Source of the DNA: F-183 sp964627455
Lineage (GTDB): Bacteria; Acidobacteriota; Terriglobia; Bryobacterales; Bryobacteraceae
Direction of reading: 5' to 3'
DNA: 64,000 nt
Assembly (NCBI GenBank): GCA_964627455.1
Contig: CAZVKC010000005.1
Coordinates: 62,001-126,000 of the forward strand
Made by a program: the position numbers and the translations under genes. Below, piece by piece: positions 17,589 to 27,867 of this stretch (position 1 is the stretch's first letter; every line of letters starts with the position of its first letter). The notes beneath the pieces were generated by a model. That model did not search any database. It saw only the letters and a list, made by a program, of their open reading frames with translations, and had not been told where the DNA came from.

Positions 17589-19436
17589 ATGTCCACCCTG
17601 ATCCGCTTCCTTCTGATCGCGTCGGTGACCTTTGCGCAAGGCCTCGAATATGTCAAAGCGCACTATACGAAATATGAATACGAGATCCCGATGCGGGACG
17701 GCAAGAAGCTGTTTACGAGCGTCTACCTTCCGAAGGACGCGTCGCAGAAGTGGCCGATCCTGCTGAACCGCACGCCGTACAGCGTCGCGCCATATGGGGT
17801 CGACAATTACAAGACCGACATCGGGCCGAACCCCGAGTTCGCGAAGCAGGGCTACATCGTGGTGTACCAGGATGTGCGCGGCCGCAACATGAGCGAGGGT
17901 GAGTTCATCAACATGACGCCGCACAGGCCGGTGAAGCGCGGCCCGCAGGATGTGGACGAGAGCACGGACACCTACGACACGATCGACTGGCTGGTGAAGA
18001 ATCTGCCGAACAACAACGGGCGCGTGGGACAGTGGGGCATCTCGTATCCGGGCTTCTTCACGGCGGCAGGCATGATCGACGCACATCCGGCGCTGAAGGC
18101 GTCGTCGCCGCAGGCTCCGATCACCGACTGGTTCGTGGGCGACGATTTTCATCACAACGGCGCGTTCTACCTGCCGCACGCGTTCCGGTTCTTCAACGGC
18201 TTTGGACGTCCGCGTCCCGCGCCCGTGCGGCCGTCGGCGCAGCGTCCCGCGGATGTTTTGGGTCCCGACGGATATCGTTTCTTCCTCGACATGGGTCCGC
18301 TGGCGAATGCGAATGAGAAGTTCTTCAAGAATGACGTTGCGTTCTGGAATGAGATCGCGAAGCATCCCAACTACGATGCTTTCTGGCAGTCGCGGAACCT
18401 GCGGCCGCACATCAAGAACGTCAAGCATGCGGTGATGACCGTCGGAGGTTGGTTCGACGCCGAGAACCTGTTCGGCGCATTGAAGGTGTATGAGAACAAC
18501 GAGAAGAACAGCCCCGGCTCGTTCAACATGCTCGTGATGGGGCCGTGGTTTCACGGCGGCTGGGCTCGCGGGGATGGCGAGTTGCTGGGACACGTGAAGT
18601 TCGGCGCGAAGACCTCGGCCTACTATCGCGAGAAGATCGAACTGCCGTTCTTCAATCATTTCCTGAAAGGCAAAGACGATCCGAAACTTCCCGAAGCGTA
18701 TGTCTTTGAGACCGGCACGAATGTCTGGCGCATGGAAGACAAGTGGCCGCCCGCGGACATGCGTCCCGCGACGTTGTACCTGCATTCGAACGGTGTGTTG
18801 AGTTTCGATGCGCCGCGCGAGTCCGGCGTCGAGGAATACATCAGCGACCCGATGAAGCCGGTTCCGTATATCAATGGCCAGGCGCCGGGGATGACGCGCG
18901 AGTACATGGTCGAAGATCAGCGGTTCGCATCGACGCGCACGGATGTCCTGACGTACCAGACGGCAGTTTTGGATAAGGACGTGACCATCGCGGGTCCACT
19001 GATGCCGAAGTTGTTCGTGTCGACGTCGGGCACGGATTCTGATTTCGTGGTGAAGGTAATTGATGTGTATCCGGAAGATTATCCGGATCCCGACCCGAAT
19101 CCGACGGGCATCCGGATGGCCGGCTTCCAGCAGTTGCTGCGTGGCGAGGTGTTCCGGGCGCGATTCCGCAAGAGCTACGAGAAGCCGGAACCGATGACGC
19201 CGGGCAAAGTCGAGACTATCGAATATGCGATGCCGGACGTCTATCACACGTTCCGCAAGGGACACCGCATTATGGTGCAGGTGCAGAGTTCGTGGTTCCC
19301 GGTTGCGGATCGCAATCCGCAGAAGTTCGTGGACAACATTTTCGACGCCAAACAGAGCGACTTCATCAAAGCCACGCAGCGGGTCTACCTCGGCGGGTCG
19401 CAGGCGTCGCAGGTTAAGGTACTGGTTCGTCCGTAA
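17589..19436 (+). CDS. CocE/NonD family hydrolase (X-Pro dipeptidyl-peptidase S15-like), secreted
   Basis: A 615-residue alpha/beta hydrolase with a signal peptide (STLIRFLLIASVTFAQG). The nucleophile Ser152 lies in GISYPG, the S15/CocE elbow. The N-terminal motif MRDGKKLFTSVYLPKD and the C-terminal jelly-roll half (from about residue 420, including GHRIMVQVQSSWFP) complete the family layout. It probably cleaves esters or Xaa-Pro peptides in the periplasm. I start at 17589, where the signal peptide begins, rather than at upstream codons made only of the tandem repeat. An S9 peptidase follows 18 bp later, which suggests a proline-peptide degradation unit. Confidence 0.88.
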   Translation: MSTLIRFLLIASVTFAQGLEYVKAHYTKYEYEIPMRDGKKLFTSVYLPKDASQKWPILLNRTPYSVAPYGVDNYKTDIGPNPEFAKQGYIVVYQDVRGRNMSEGEFINMTPHRPVKRGPQDVDESTDTYDTIDWLVKNLPNNNGRVGQWGISYPGFFTAAGMIDAHPALKASSPQAPITDWFVGDDFHHNGAFYLPHAFRFFNGFGRPRPAPVRPSAQRPADVLGPDGYRFFLDMGPLANANEKFFKNDVAFWNEIAKHPNYDAFWQSRNLRPHIKNVKHAVMTVGGWFDAENLFGALKVYENNEKNSPGSFNMLVMGPWFHGGWARGDGELLGHVKFGAKTSAYYREKIELPFFNHFLKGKDDPKLPEAYVFETGTNVWRMEDKWPPADMRPATLYLHSNGVLSFDAPRESGVEEYISDPMKPVPYINGQAPGMTREYMVEDQRFASTRTDVLTYQTAVLDKDVTIAGPLMPKLFVSTSGTDSDFVVKVIDVYPEDYPDPDPNPTGIRMAGFQQLLRGEVFRARFRKSYEKPEPMTPGKVETIEYAMPDVYHTFRKGHRIMVQVQSSWFPVADRNPQKFVDNIFDAKQSDFIKATQRVYLGGSQASQVKVLVRP

Positions 19437-19454
19437 TCACACGCAGGAGCGCCA

Positions 19455-22328
<2,874 letters not shown>

Positions 22329-22850
22329 CTACTGTTCGGCGTGATGGCGCACCACGCGGCGCAGGAACTCGATTTCCAGTTCGAGATCGTTCACCGCGAG
22401 GCGCGCCTCCAGGATCAGGTGGATTGATGCGACAAGCAATAGACAAGCGCCCATGATGCCCAGTGCGACGGGGATCCAATAGAGCGCGAGGCTGATTGCC
22501 GCGGTGGTCCCGATCGCCACGCTGCACAGGATGAACGTCAACGCTGCCACATACAGCAGGATCATCGCGCGTTGCAGCAGGCGCAGCCGCTTATTCAAGC
22601 GCTTCATCTGTGCGCGGTAGTCGTTGATGCGCTCTTCGCGCATTTTCGCCTGCTCGTTCGTGAACAGCGCCTCAACCCTGTCGGACACGAGCCGCATGCG
22701 ATCGACGACGCGGCCCAGACGCCCTGAGACGGCGAGGATATAGGTTCCGGTCGCGGAGATCAACAGGGCCGGCGTAATCATCGCCGTCAACACGTTGAGC
22801 GCCGACGCCAGCGTGCTGAACTTTGCGAGTTGCGGCAGATCCGGCCACAT
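22329..22850 (-). CDS. DUF2721 membrane protein
   Basis: A 173-residue integral membrane protein. Its opening segment ALNVLTAMITPALLISATGTYIL is followed by NRxxRVVDRMR-type basic residues, a charged helix (about 65-95) and two further hydrophobic segments, which matches DUF2721. Function unknown. It lies 10 bp behind the phosphohexomutase gene but has its own -10-like TAAAGT overlapping that gene's stop codon, so it may be transcribed both ways. It abuts the convergent S9 peptidase with no gap. Confidence 0.83.
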   Translation of the reverse strand: MWPDLPQLAKFSTLASALNVLTAMITPALLISATGTYILAVSGRLGRVVDRMRLVSDRVEALFTNEQAKMREERINDYRAQMKRLNKRLRLLQRAMILLYVAALTFILCSVAIGTTAAISLALYWIPVALGIMGACLLLVASIHLILEARLAVNDLELEIEFLRRVVRHHAEQ

Positions 22851-22857
22851 AAGAGCT

Positions 22858-22863
22858 ACTTTA
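22858..22863 (-). promoter_or_regulatory. -10-like hexamer TAAAGT for the DUF2721 gene
   Basis: TAAAGT on the minus strand ends 7 nt before the ATG at 22850; its first three bases are the TAA stop of the upstream phosphohexomutase gene. Confidence 0.35.
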
Positions 22864-24213
22864 GCGGCAAGCTTCGAGCGCTGATTCGACCTCGTGACGG
22901 TAGGCAGCCAACTGCTCTTCCGTCTCGGCCTCGAAGCGCATCACCAGCACCGGCTGGGTGTTGGACGCACGCAGCAATCCCCAGCCATGCGGGAACTTCA
23001 CGCGCACGCCGTCGATATCGTTCACTTCGCGGCGGCCTTTGAAGTATTCCTTCACGCGGCTCACGATGCCAAATTTCTGATCGTCCGGACAATCGGCGCG
23101 CAGTTCCGGCGTGGTGACGGTTTTCGCGATGCCTTCGAGTTGCGCGGAAAGCGGCTTGCCGCTCTGGTCCACGATCTCGATCAACCGGCAGGCGGCGTAA
23201 AGCGCATCATCGTAACCGTAATAGCGGTCCGCGAAGAAAATATGGCCGGACATTTCACCGGCGAGTTCCGCGTGCTCCTCCTTCATCTTCGCCTTGATCA
23301 GCGAGTGGCCGGTCTTGTACATGATGGCGTTGCCGCCGAGGCGGTTCAACTCGTCGTACATGATTTGCGAACACTTCACTTCGCTGATGAAGGTCGAACC
23401 GGGCTTGCGGGTGAGGATCTCGCGGCCGTAGATGAGCATCATCATGTCGCCGTAGATGACGTTGCCCTGCTCGTCCACCGCGCCGATGCGGTCGGAATCC
23501 CCGTCGAACGCCATGCCGAGGTCCGCGCCCTTCTCCTGTACGGTCTTCATGAGGATCTCGAGATTCTCGGGCAGCGTCGGATCCGGATGGTGATTCGGGA
23601 ACGTGCCGTCCATCTCAAAGAACAGCTCGGTGACGTCGCAGTTGAGCTTCTCGAACAAACGATGCAGTACGGGACCCGCCGTGCCGTTGCCGGCGTCCAG
23701 CACCACCTTGACCCGCCGCTTGAACTGAAAACTCGCGCCAATCTCGTCGACGTAAGGAGTCACGCCGTCAAAATCCATTACCGATCCGGGACCTTCCAGC
23801 AGGTCGCCCGTCTCGATCATTTTGCGCAGCAATTGGATCTCGGCGCCGTGGATGGTGCCGGATCCGCAAACGGTCTTGAAGCCGTTATACTCCGAGGGAT
23901 TGTGCGATCCGGTGATCATCACGCCGCCATCGGCGGGGCGCTTGACGCAAGAATAGTAAAGGACCGGCGTGGGGATGCAGCCCACGTCCGCCACATCGCA
24001 GCCGCTTTTGACCAGACCCGCGACCATCGCGTCGCGGAGGCGGTTGGACGACAGACGAACGTCCCGGCCGACATTGACGCGGCGGCCGCCGGACTGGCGC
24101 TGAATGTAGGTTCCAAGAGCTTGGCCGAGAAGGACAATCCCTTCGCTGGGGAGGTCCACATCGGCGATGCCGCGAATGTCGTTTTCGCGGAAAATCGTCG
24201 GATTGAGCAGCAT
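22861..24213 (-). CDS. phosphomannomutase/phosphoglucomutase
   Basis: Alpha-D-phosphohexomutase of about 450 residues that interconverts hexose 1- and 6-phosphates to supply nucleotide sugars. It shows the active-site phosphoserine loop TGSHNPSEYNG (Ser103), the metal loop DGDSDRIG, the sugar-binding GEMSGHIFF loop and the C-terminal phosphate-binding loop RASNTQP. This is the AlgC/ManB subtype rather than GlmM. A TTG at 24216 directly precedes the ATG and could also start translation. It likely feeds the glycan genes elsewhere in the window, although it is not in their operon. Confidence 0.93.
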   Translation of the reverse strand: MLLNPTIFRENDIRGIADVDLPSEGIVLLGQALGTYIQRQSGGRRVNVGRDVRLSSNRLRDAMVAGLVKSGCDVADVGCIPTPVLYYSCVKRPADGGVMITGSHNPSEYNGFKTVCGSGTIHGAEIQLLRKMIETGDLLEGPGSVMDFDGVTPYVDEIGASFQFKRRVKVVLDAGNGTAGPVLHRLFEKLNCDVTELFFEMDGTFPNHHPDPTLPENLEILMKTVQEKGADLGMAFDGDSDRIGAVDEQGNVIYGDMMMLIYGREILTRKPGSTFISEVKCSQIMYDELNRLGGNAIMYKTGHSLIKAKMKEEHAELAGEMSGHIFFADRYYGYDDALYAACRLIEIVDQSGKPLSAQLEGIAKTVTTPELRADCPDDQKFGIVSRVKEYFKGRREVNDIDGVRVKFPHGWGLLRASNTQPVLVMRFEAETEEQLAAYRHEVESALEACR

Positions 24214-24222
24214 CAAAGGATT

Positions 24223-24228
24223 ACGGTA
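24223..24228 (-). promoter_or_regulatory. -10-like hexamer TACCGT for the phosphohexomutase gene
   Basis: TACCGT on the minus strand ends 6 nt before a TTG at 24216 and 9 nt before the ATG at 24213. Positional evidence only. Confidence 0.35.
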
Positions 24229-24266
24229 ACACTTTCGGGAACTTTCGCCCCGCGAATCCGCAATAG

Positions 24267-24803
24267 ATGAATAGAACGGTGCATACGGAACAGGAACTGG
24301 TTCGAAGAATGGCGCGCGGCGACGAGACCGCGTTCGACGCCATTTACCAGGATCACCAGCGCAGTATCTACCGGTTCTGCCTGCATATGAGCGGCGATCA
24401 CGGCGTCGCCGAGGAGGTCACGCAGGACGCGTTCGTCGCGTTGATCGAGAAGCCGCATGGTTTCGACGGCGGACGCGGAACGCTGGCGGCGTACCTGTTC
24501 GGGGTGACGCGCAACCTGCTGCGGAAGCGGATGCGCCTGGACTGGTCGACCGAGCCACTGGAGTTCGACCTCGCAGCCGATGAGGATGACGGCATGGATG
24601 CGTTCACCCTCGAGGCCGTGCGTGCGGCGGTGGTGTCACTACCGCCGGTGTACCGCGAGGCAGTCGCGTTGTGCGACCTGCAGGAAGCGAGTTATGAAGA
24701 GGCCGCCGCGATCCTGGATTGCGCGGTCGGTACGGTGCGGTCGCGGCTGTTCCGCGGCCGGAAGATGTTGGCGTCGAAGTTGAGAGGTGCGGTGCGGGTA
24801 TGA
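24267..24803 (+). CDS. ECF-type RNA polymerase sigma factor
   Basis: A 178-residue sigma-70 family factor. Region 2 spans about residues 8-80 (FDAIYQDHQRSIYRFCLHM, DxTQDAFVALIEKP) and region 4 spans 115-170 (LPPVYREAVALCDLQEASYEEAAAILDCAVGTVRSRLFRGR). The stop codon overlaps the ATG of the next gene (ATGA), which encodes a membrane-anchored protein placed like an anti-sigma factor. The divergent gap upstream contains GGGAACTTTC, a possible ECF-type -35, but no matching -10 is obvious. Confidence 0.93.
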   Translation: MNRTVHTEQELVRRMARGDETAFDAIYQDHQRSIYRFCLHMSGDHGVAEEVTQDAFVALIEKPHGFDGGRGTLAAYLFGVTRNLLRKRMRLDWSTEPLEFDLAADEDDGMDAFTLEAVRAAVVSLPPVYREAVALCDLQEASYEEAAAILDCAVGTVRSRLFRGRKMLASKLRGAVRV

Positions 24804-25360
24804 CGGAGCGTCCGCAATTTCTGAAAATGCTGGCGGAGGAAGACCGCCGGGCCGGAGCGCCGGAGCGGGTCGAGATGGCGCTGCGTGCAAGGGTACGGCG
24901 GCGCAAGCCCGGCTTTGCCGCGTGGATTCCAGCGTGGCCCGCGTGGACGGCGGCTGCAGCGGCCGGGTTGGCGATGTTCGCGATCCTGCTGCGCCCGGCG
25001 CCGGAAGCGAAACTGCCTGAACCGGCAAGGTTCGCACCCGAGGTTCCTGAGATCGCTTACCGGACGCCGGAGCGTGTGCCTTCGTTCGATGAGTACGGCA
25101 AGCCCGTGGCTGTTGCGGCCGCGCGCCGTCCTCTGGCCCAAGCTGTCCCGACACAGGAACGGCGGTTTTATTCGCTCGCATATGCGCCGCCGGAATTGCT
25201 GGCGAATGGGAAGGTCGTGCGGGTCCGCGTGCCGCGCGCGGCGTTGTTGTCGTTTGGATTGCCGCTCGATGCGTATCGCCCGACAGCGGGCAAGGTCGAT
25301 GCGGATGTGATTTTTACGGAAGACGGCATCGCCAGAGCGATCCGCTTCGTGTCCCAATAA
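24800..25360 (+). CDS. putative membrane-anchored anti-sigma factor
   Basis: A 186-residue protein with a short charged N-terminal cytoplasmic part, one membrane segment at about residues 47-65 (Trp/Ala-rich) and a periplasmic domain. It starts inside the stop codon of the ECF sigma gene, the usual place for a cognate anti-sigma factor. The HxxxCxxC zinc-binding motif of ZAS anti-sigma factors is absent, so the call rests on gene order and topology. The secreted protein that follows 15 bp later may be the regulated or sensing partner. Confidence 0.6.
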   Translation: MTERPQFLKMLAEEDRRAGAPERVEMALRARVRRRKPGFAAWIPAWPAWTAAAAAGLAMFAILLRPAPEAKLPEPARFAPEVPEIAYRTPERVPSFDEYGKPVAVAAARRPLAQAVPTQERRFYSLAYAPPELLANGKVVRVRVPRAALLSFGLPLDAYRPTAGKVDADVIFTEDGIARAIRFVSQ

Positions 25361-25375
25361 GGAGAGTCCTCTGCC

Positions 25376-26347
25376 ATGAAGAAGTCCGTGCTTGCTTCCT
25401 TGTTTGCGGCCGCCGCGATGATGGCGCAGCCGCCGGTTCCACGGCCTGCTCCCCCTGCGCCGCCCGCGCCGCCGGATCCGCCGCCCGCGCCGATGATGGT
25501 TGAGTTCCTGCGAACGGAGACTGCGAACTTTTCAAACAAGTCGGTGAAGGGTATTCCGTATGCAGCTGAAGGCGTCAACGAAACGACGCAGGTGCTGGCG
25601 GATGGCAACCGGATCACGCGGAAGTCGACCAGTTCTGTCTATCGCGATTCGCAGGGGCGCACGCGCAACGAGCATTCGCTTGGAGATGTGGGTCCCTGGG
25701 CCAGCAAGGGCGAAAAGATCGTGAACATCTTTGATCCGGTGGCGCGCGTGAACATCACGCTGCACCCCGATAAGACGGCAATGAAGCTACAGATGCCGCC
25801 GATGGGCGAGGGCAATGTCCGGTTCATGCAGTCCAACAGCGGCAACACGATGATCTTTGAACGCCGGGTGGAAGGCCCCAAGGTGGTTCGCGGGATGGAA
25901 AGCGGCGTCGTTTCGGCAGACCGCATCGAGAAGGACATCATCATCGAACGGGCGCCCGGAGTCACACCCGGTCCGCATACGGCCGGCTTTGTCACCGTGC
26001 ATGACGCGACGAGCGAGAAGCGTTCCTTTCGAACTGAGAGCCTTGGCAAGAAGGTCATCGAGGGAGTGGAAGCCGAGGGTACTCGCAACGTGACGACGAT
26101 CGCGGCAGGCGAGATCGGCAATGAGCGTCCGATCGAGATTGTCGACGAAACCTGGTATTCGAAGGAACTCGAAGCACTGGTGTACTCGCGTCACGCCGAT
26201 CCGCGGACTGGCGAGACCAGTTACCGGCTCACTAACATTCGCCGCGGTGAACAGCCGATGGATCTCTTCGAGGTCCCCGTAGACTACAAGGTCCACGAAG
26301 GCCCGGGGAAGGTCGAAATGAAGATCCGGACGCGCAAGCCGGAGTAG
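25376..26347 (+). CDS. secreted protein of unknown function, proline-rich N-terminus
   Basis: A 323-residue exported protein with a signal peptide ending near MMAQ, then a Pro/Ala-rich stretch (about residues 18-40) and a beta-rich domain with DGNRITRKSTSSVYRDSQGRTRNE and VDETWYSKELEALVYSRHADPRTGE motifs. I know this type as a common acidobacterial secreted hypothetical; no enzymatic motif is seen. A good ribosome binding site (AAGGAGAG) precedes the ATG. It is the third gene of the sigma/anti-sigma operon, so it may be a target of that regulator. Confidence 0.75.
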   Translation: MKKSVLASLFAAAAMMAQPPVPRPAPPAPPAPPDPPPAPMMVEFLRTETANFSNKSVKGIPYAAEGVNETTQVLADGNRITRKSTSSVYRDSQGRTRNEHSLGDVGPWASKGEKIVNIFDPVARVNITLHPDKTAMKLQMPPMGEGNVRFMQSNSGNTMIFERRVEGPKVVRGMESGVVSADRIEKDIIIERAPGVTPGPHTAGFVTVHDATSEKRSFRTESLGKKVIEGVEAEGTRNVTTIAAGEIGNERPIEIVDETWYSKELEALVYSRHADPRTGETSYRLTNIRRGEQPMDLFEVPVDYKVHEGPGKVEMKIRTRKPE

Positions 26348-26364
26348 GCAGCGGCGGCGGGGCG

Positions 26365-26382
26365 GTAAACTGAGAAGTTTAC
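26365..26382. promoter_or_regulatory. 7-bp perfect hairpin between two transcription units
   Basis: GTAAACT (26365-26371), loop GAGA, then AGTTTAC (26376-26382). It sits in the 45-bp gap between the secreted protein and the HDAC-like gene. No T-run follows, so a factor-independent terminator is doubtful. It could be an operator for the downstream operon, and TAAACT is also a possible -10. Confidence 0.4.
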
Positions 26383-26392
26383 GGCCCATTTC

Positions 26393-27340
26393 ATGCAGAC
26401 GGCACTACTGCTCGATCCGCTTTACAAGAAGCACGACACCGGCTACGGCCATCCAGAGCGAGCGGACCGCTACGATGCGGTTACGCTCGCTTTGCAGCAT
26501 TCCGAGTTACTGGATCGCATGCCGCGGATCAAGCTGCGTGACGCGACAGATGAAGAACTGGCCCTGGTGCATGGGCGCGAGTACATCGACAAGGTGAAGT
26601 GGGAGATCGCCGACGGGGCGGAAGAGCTTTCGACCGGCGACACGATGGTCTGCAAAGATAGTCTCGACGTCGCGCTGAAAGCGGTCGGCGGGGTCCTGAA
26701 CGCGGTCGACAAGGTGTTCGCGGGAGACTGCGACAATGCCTTCTGCGCCGTGCGGCCTCCCGGACATCACGCGACCCCGAATCGCGGCATGGGATTCTGC
26801 GTGTTCAACAACGTCGCGATCGCCGCGCGTTATGCGCAGAAGAAGCACGGCGCTGAGCGGGTACTGATCGCCGATTGGGATGTCCACCATGGCAACGGCA
26901 CGCAGGACGCTTTCTATCACGACGGGTCCGTGCTGTTCTTCAGTTCGCATCAGGCGCCGTGGTATCCGGGGACTGGCGCGTTCACCGAGCAGGGCGAGGG
27001 CAAAGGCGCTGGTTGCATCATGAACCGGCCGCTGCCGGCAGATTCCGGCCGTAAGGAAATCTTCCCCGTTTATCACGAAGACCTCGAAAAGGCCGCCGAG
27101 AAGTTCCGGCCCGATTTCGTACTCATCTCCGCGGGCTTCGATTCCCGCATCGGCGATCCTCTCGGACGGTTCCGGCTCACGGACCATGATTTTCAGGACC
27201 TCACGCATGTGATGCTGTCGATTGCGGACAAGTATGCAGGAGGGCGCCTGGTGTCGCTGCTCGAAGGCGGTTACAGCTTGTCCGGGCTTGCTGCGGGCGT
27301 CAAGGCGCACGTCACAGAACTGGTGGGCCTGGCGCTATGA
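26393..27340 (+). CDS. histone deacetylase/AcuC/AphA family hydrolase
   Basis: A 315-residue zinc deacylase of the class II HDAC-like bacterial type. The signature motifs are complete: RPPGHHA with His125-His126, DWDVHHGNGT with Asp161, Asp163 and His165-His166, SAGFDSRIGDPLG with Asp250, and LEGGYSL near the end. Substrates in bacteria include acetyl-polyamines, acetylated lysines or acetoin-pathway compounds. It is the first gene of a five-gene run whose members overlap or nearly touch; its stop overlaps the start of a lipoprotein gene (ATGA). Confidence 0.93.
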   Translation: MQTALLLDPLYKKHDTGYGHPERADRYDAVTLALQHSELLDRMPRIKLRDATDEELALVHGREYIDKVKWEIADGAEELSTGDTMVCKDSLDVALKAVGGVLNAVDKVFAGDCDNAFCAVRPPGHHATPNRGMGFCVFNNVAIAARYAQKKHGAERVLIADWDVHHGNGTQDAFYHDGSVLFFSSHQAPWYPGTGAFTEQGEGKGAGCIMNRPLPADSGRKEIFPVYHEDLEKAAEKFRPDFVLISAGFDSRIGDPLGRFRLTDHDFQDLTHVMLSIADKYAGGRLVSLLEGGYSLSGLAAGVKAHVTELVGLAL

Positions 27341-27861
27341 GGCTGGTGGGACTTCTGCCCGTGCTGTTTCTGACCGGATGCGTCACGATGCCCGAGGTCT
27401 ATGCGCCACCTGTACAGCGCAAGCCCGCGCTCTCAGACGACGCACCGAAGACCGCGAAGAAACTGCTGCGCATGATCGAGCCCGAAACGGATGCGTACAT
27501 CATCCAGGACATCCCGCGCGGCGAGAAAGGTCCCTGGCGGTGGGCCGGCGCCCGGCCGACCGTGCGGATCTATCTCACTTCGACTGCGGATACGCGAATG
27601 TTCGTCGAATACTCGGTGGCTGAGGCGACGTTCAAAGACACGGGTCCGGTGAATTTCAAGTTCTTTGTCAACGGGCAACTGCTCGGCGAGGCGCATCACG
27701 ATAAACCCGGCGCTTATACATTCGACAAGCTGGCGCCGTATCAGATGTTGAAGCCTAATTCCGAGAACGACCTCGCCGTGGAAGTCGACAAGCCGTGGGT
27801 CGCGCCGGGCGATGGCGCCAAACTCGGGTTCATTCTCACTTCGATCGGATTCGTTCGTTAG
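27337..27861 (+). CDS. putative lipoprotein of unknown function
   Basis: A 174-residue exported protein with a lipobox LTGC (Cys15), so probably anchored to a membrane. The mature part is beta-rich, with no motif I recognise. The phrase FVNGQLLGEAHHDKPGAYTFDKLAP suggests an immunoglobulin-like or carbohydrate-binding fold, but this is only an impression. It overlaps the HDAC-like gene and is 6 bp from the GT-C membrane protein gene, so it belongs to the same operon. Confidence 0.75.
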   Translation: MRLVGLLPVLFLTGCVTMPEVYAPPVQRKPALSDDAPKTAKKLLRMIEPETDAYIIQDIPRGEKGPWRWAGARPTVRIYLTSTADTRMFVEYSVAEATFKDTGPVNFKFFVNGQLLGEAHHDKPGAYTFDKLAPYQMLKPNSENDLAVEVDKPWVAPGDGAKLGFILTSIGFVR

Positions 27862-27867
27862 GCGAGC

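Noticed and set aside
17493..19265. 590-codon minus-strand frame opposite the CocE-like hydrolase
   Set aside because: Same type of shadow frame; the plus strand has the catalytic motif and signal peptide.
22894..24270. 458-codon plus-strand frame opposite the phosphohexomutase gene
   Set aside because: Shadow of a gene with intact TGSHNP and DGDSDR loops; no homology visible in the antisense product.
26365..26382. Factor-independent terminator behind the secreted protein gene
   Set aside because: The 7-bp hairpin is perfect but short, A/T-rich and not followed by a T-run; listed instead as a possible regulatory hairpin.
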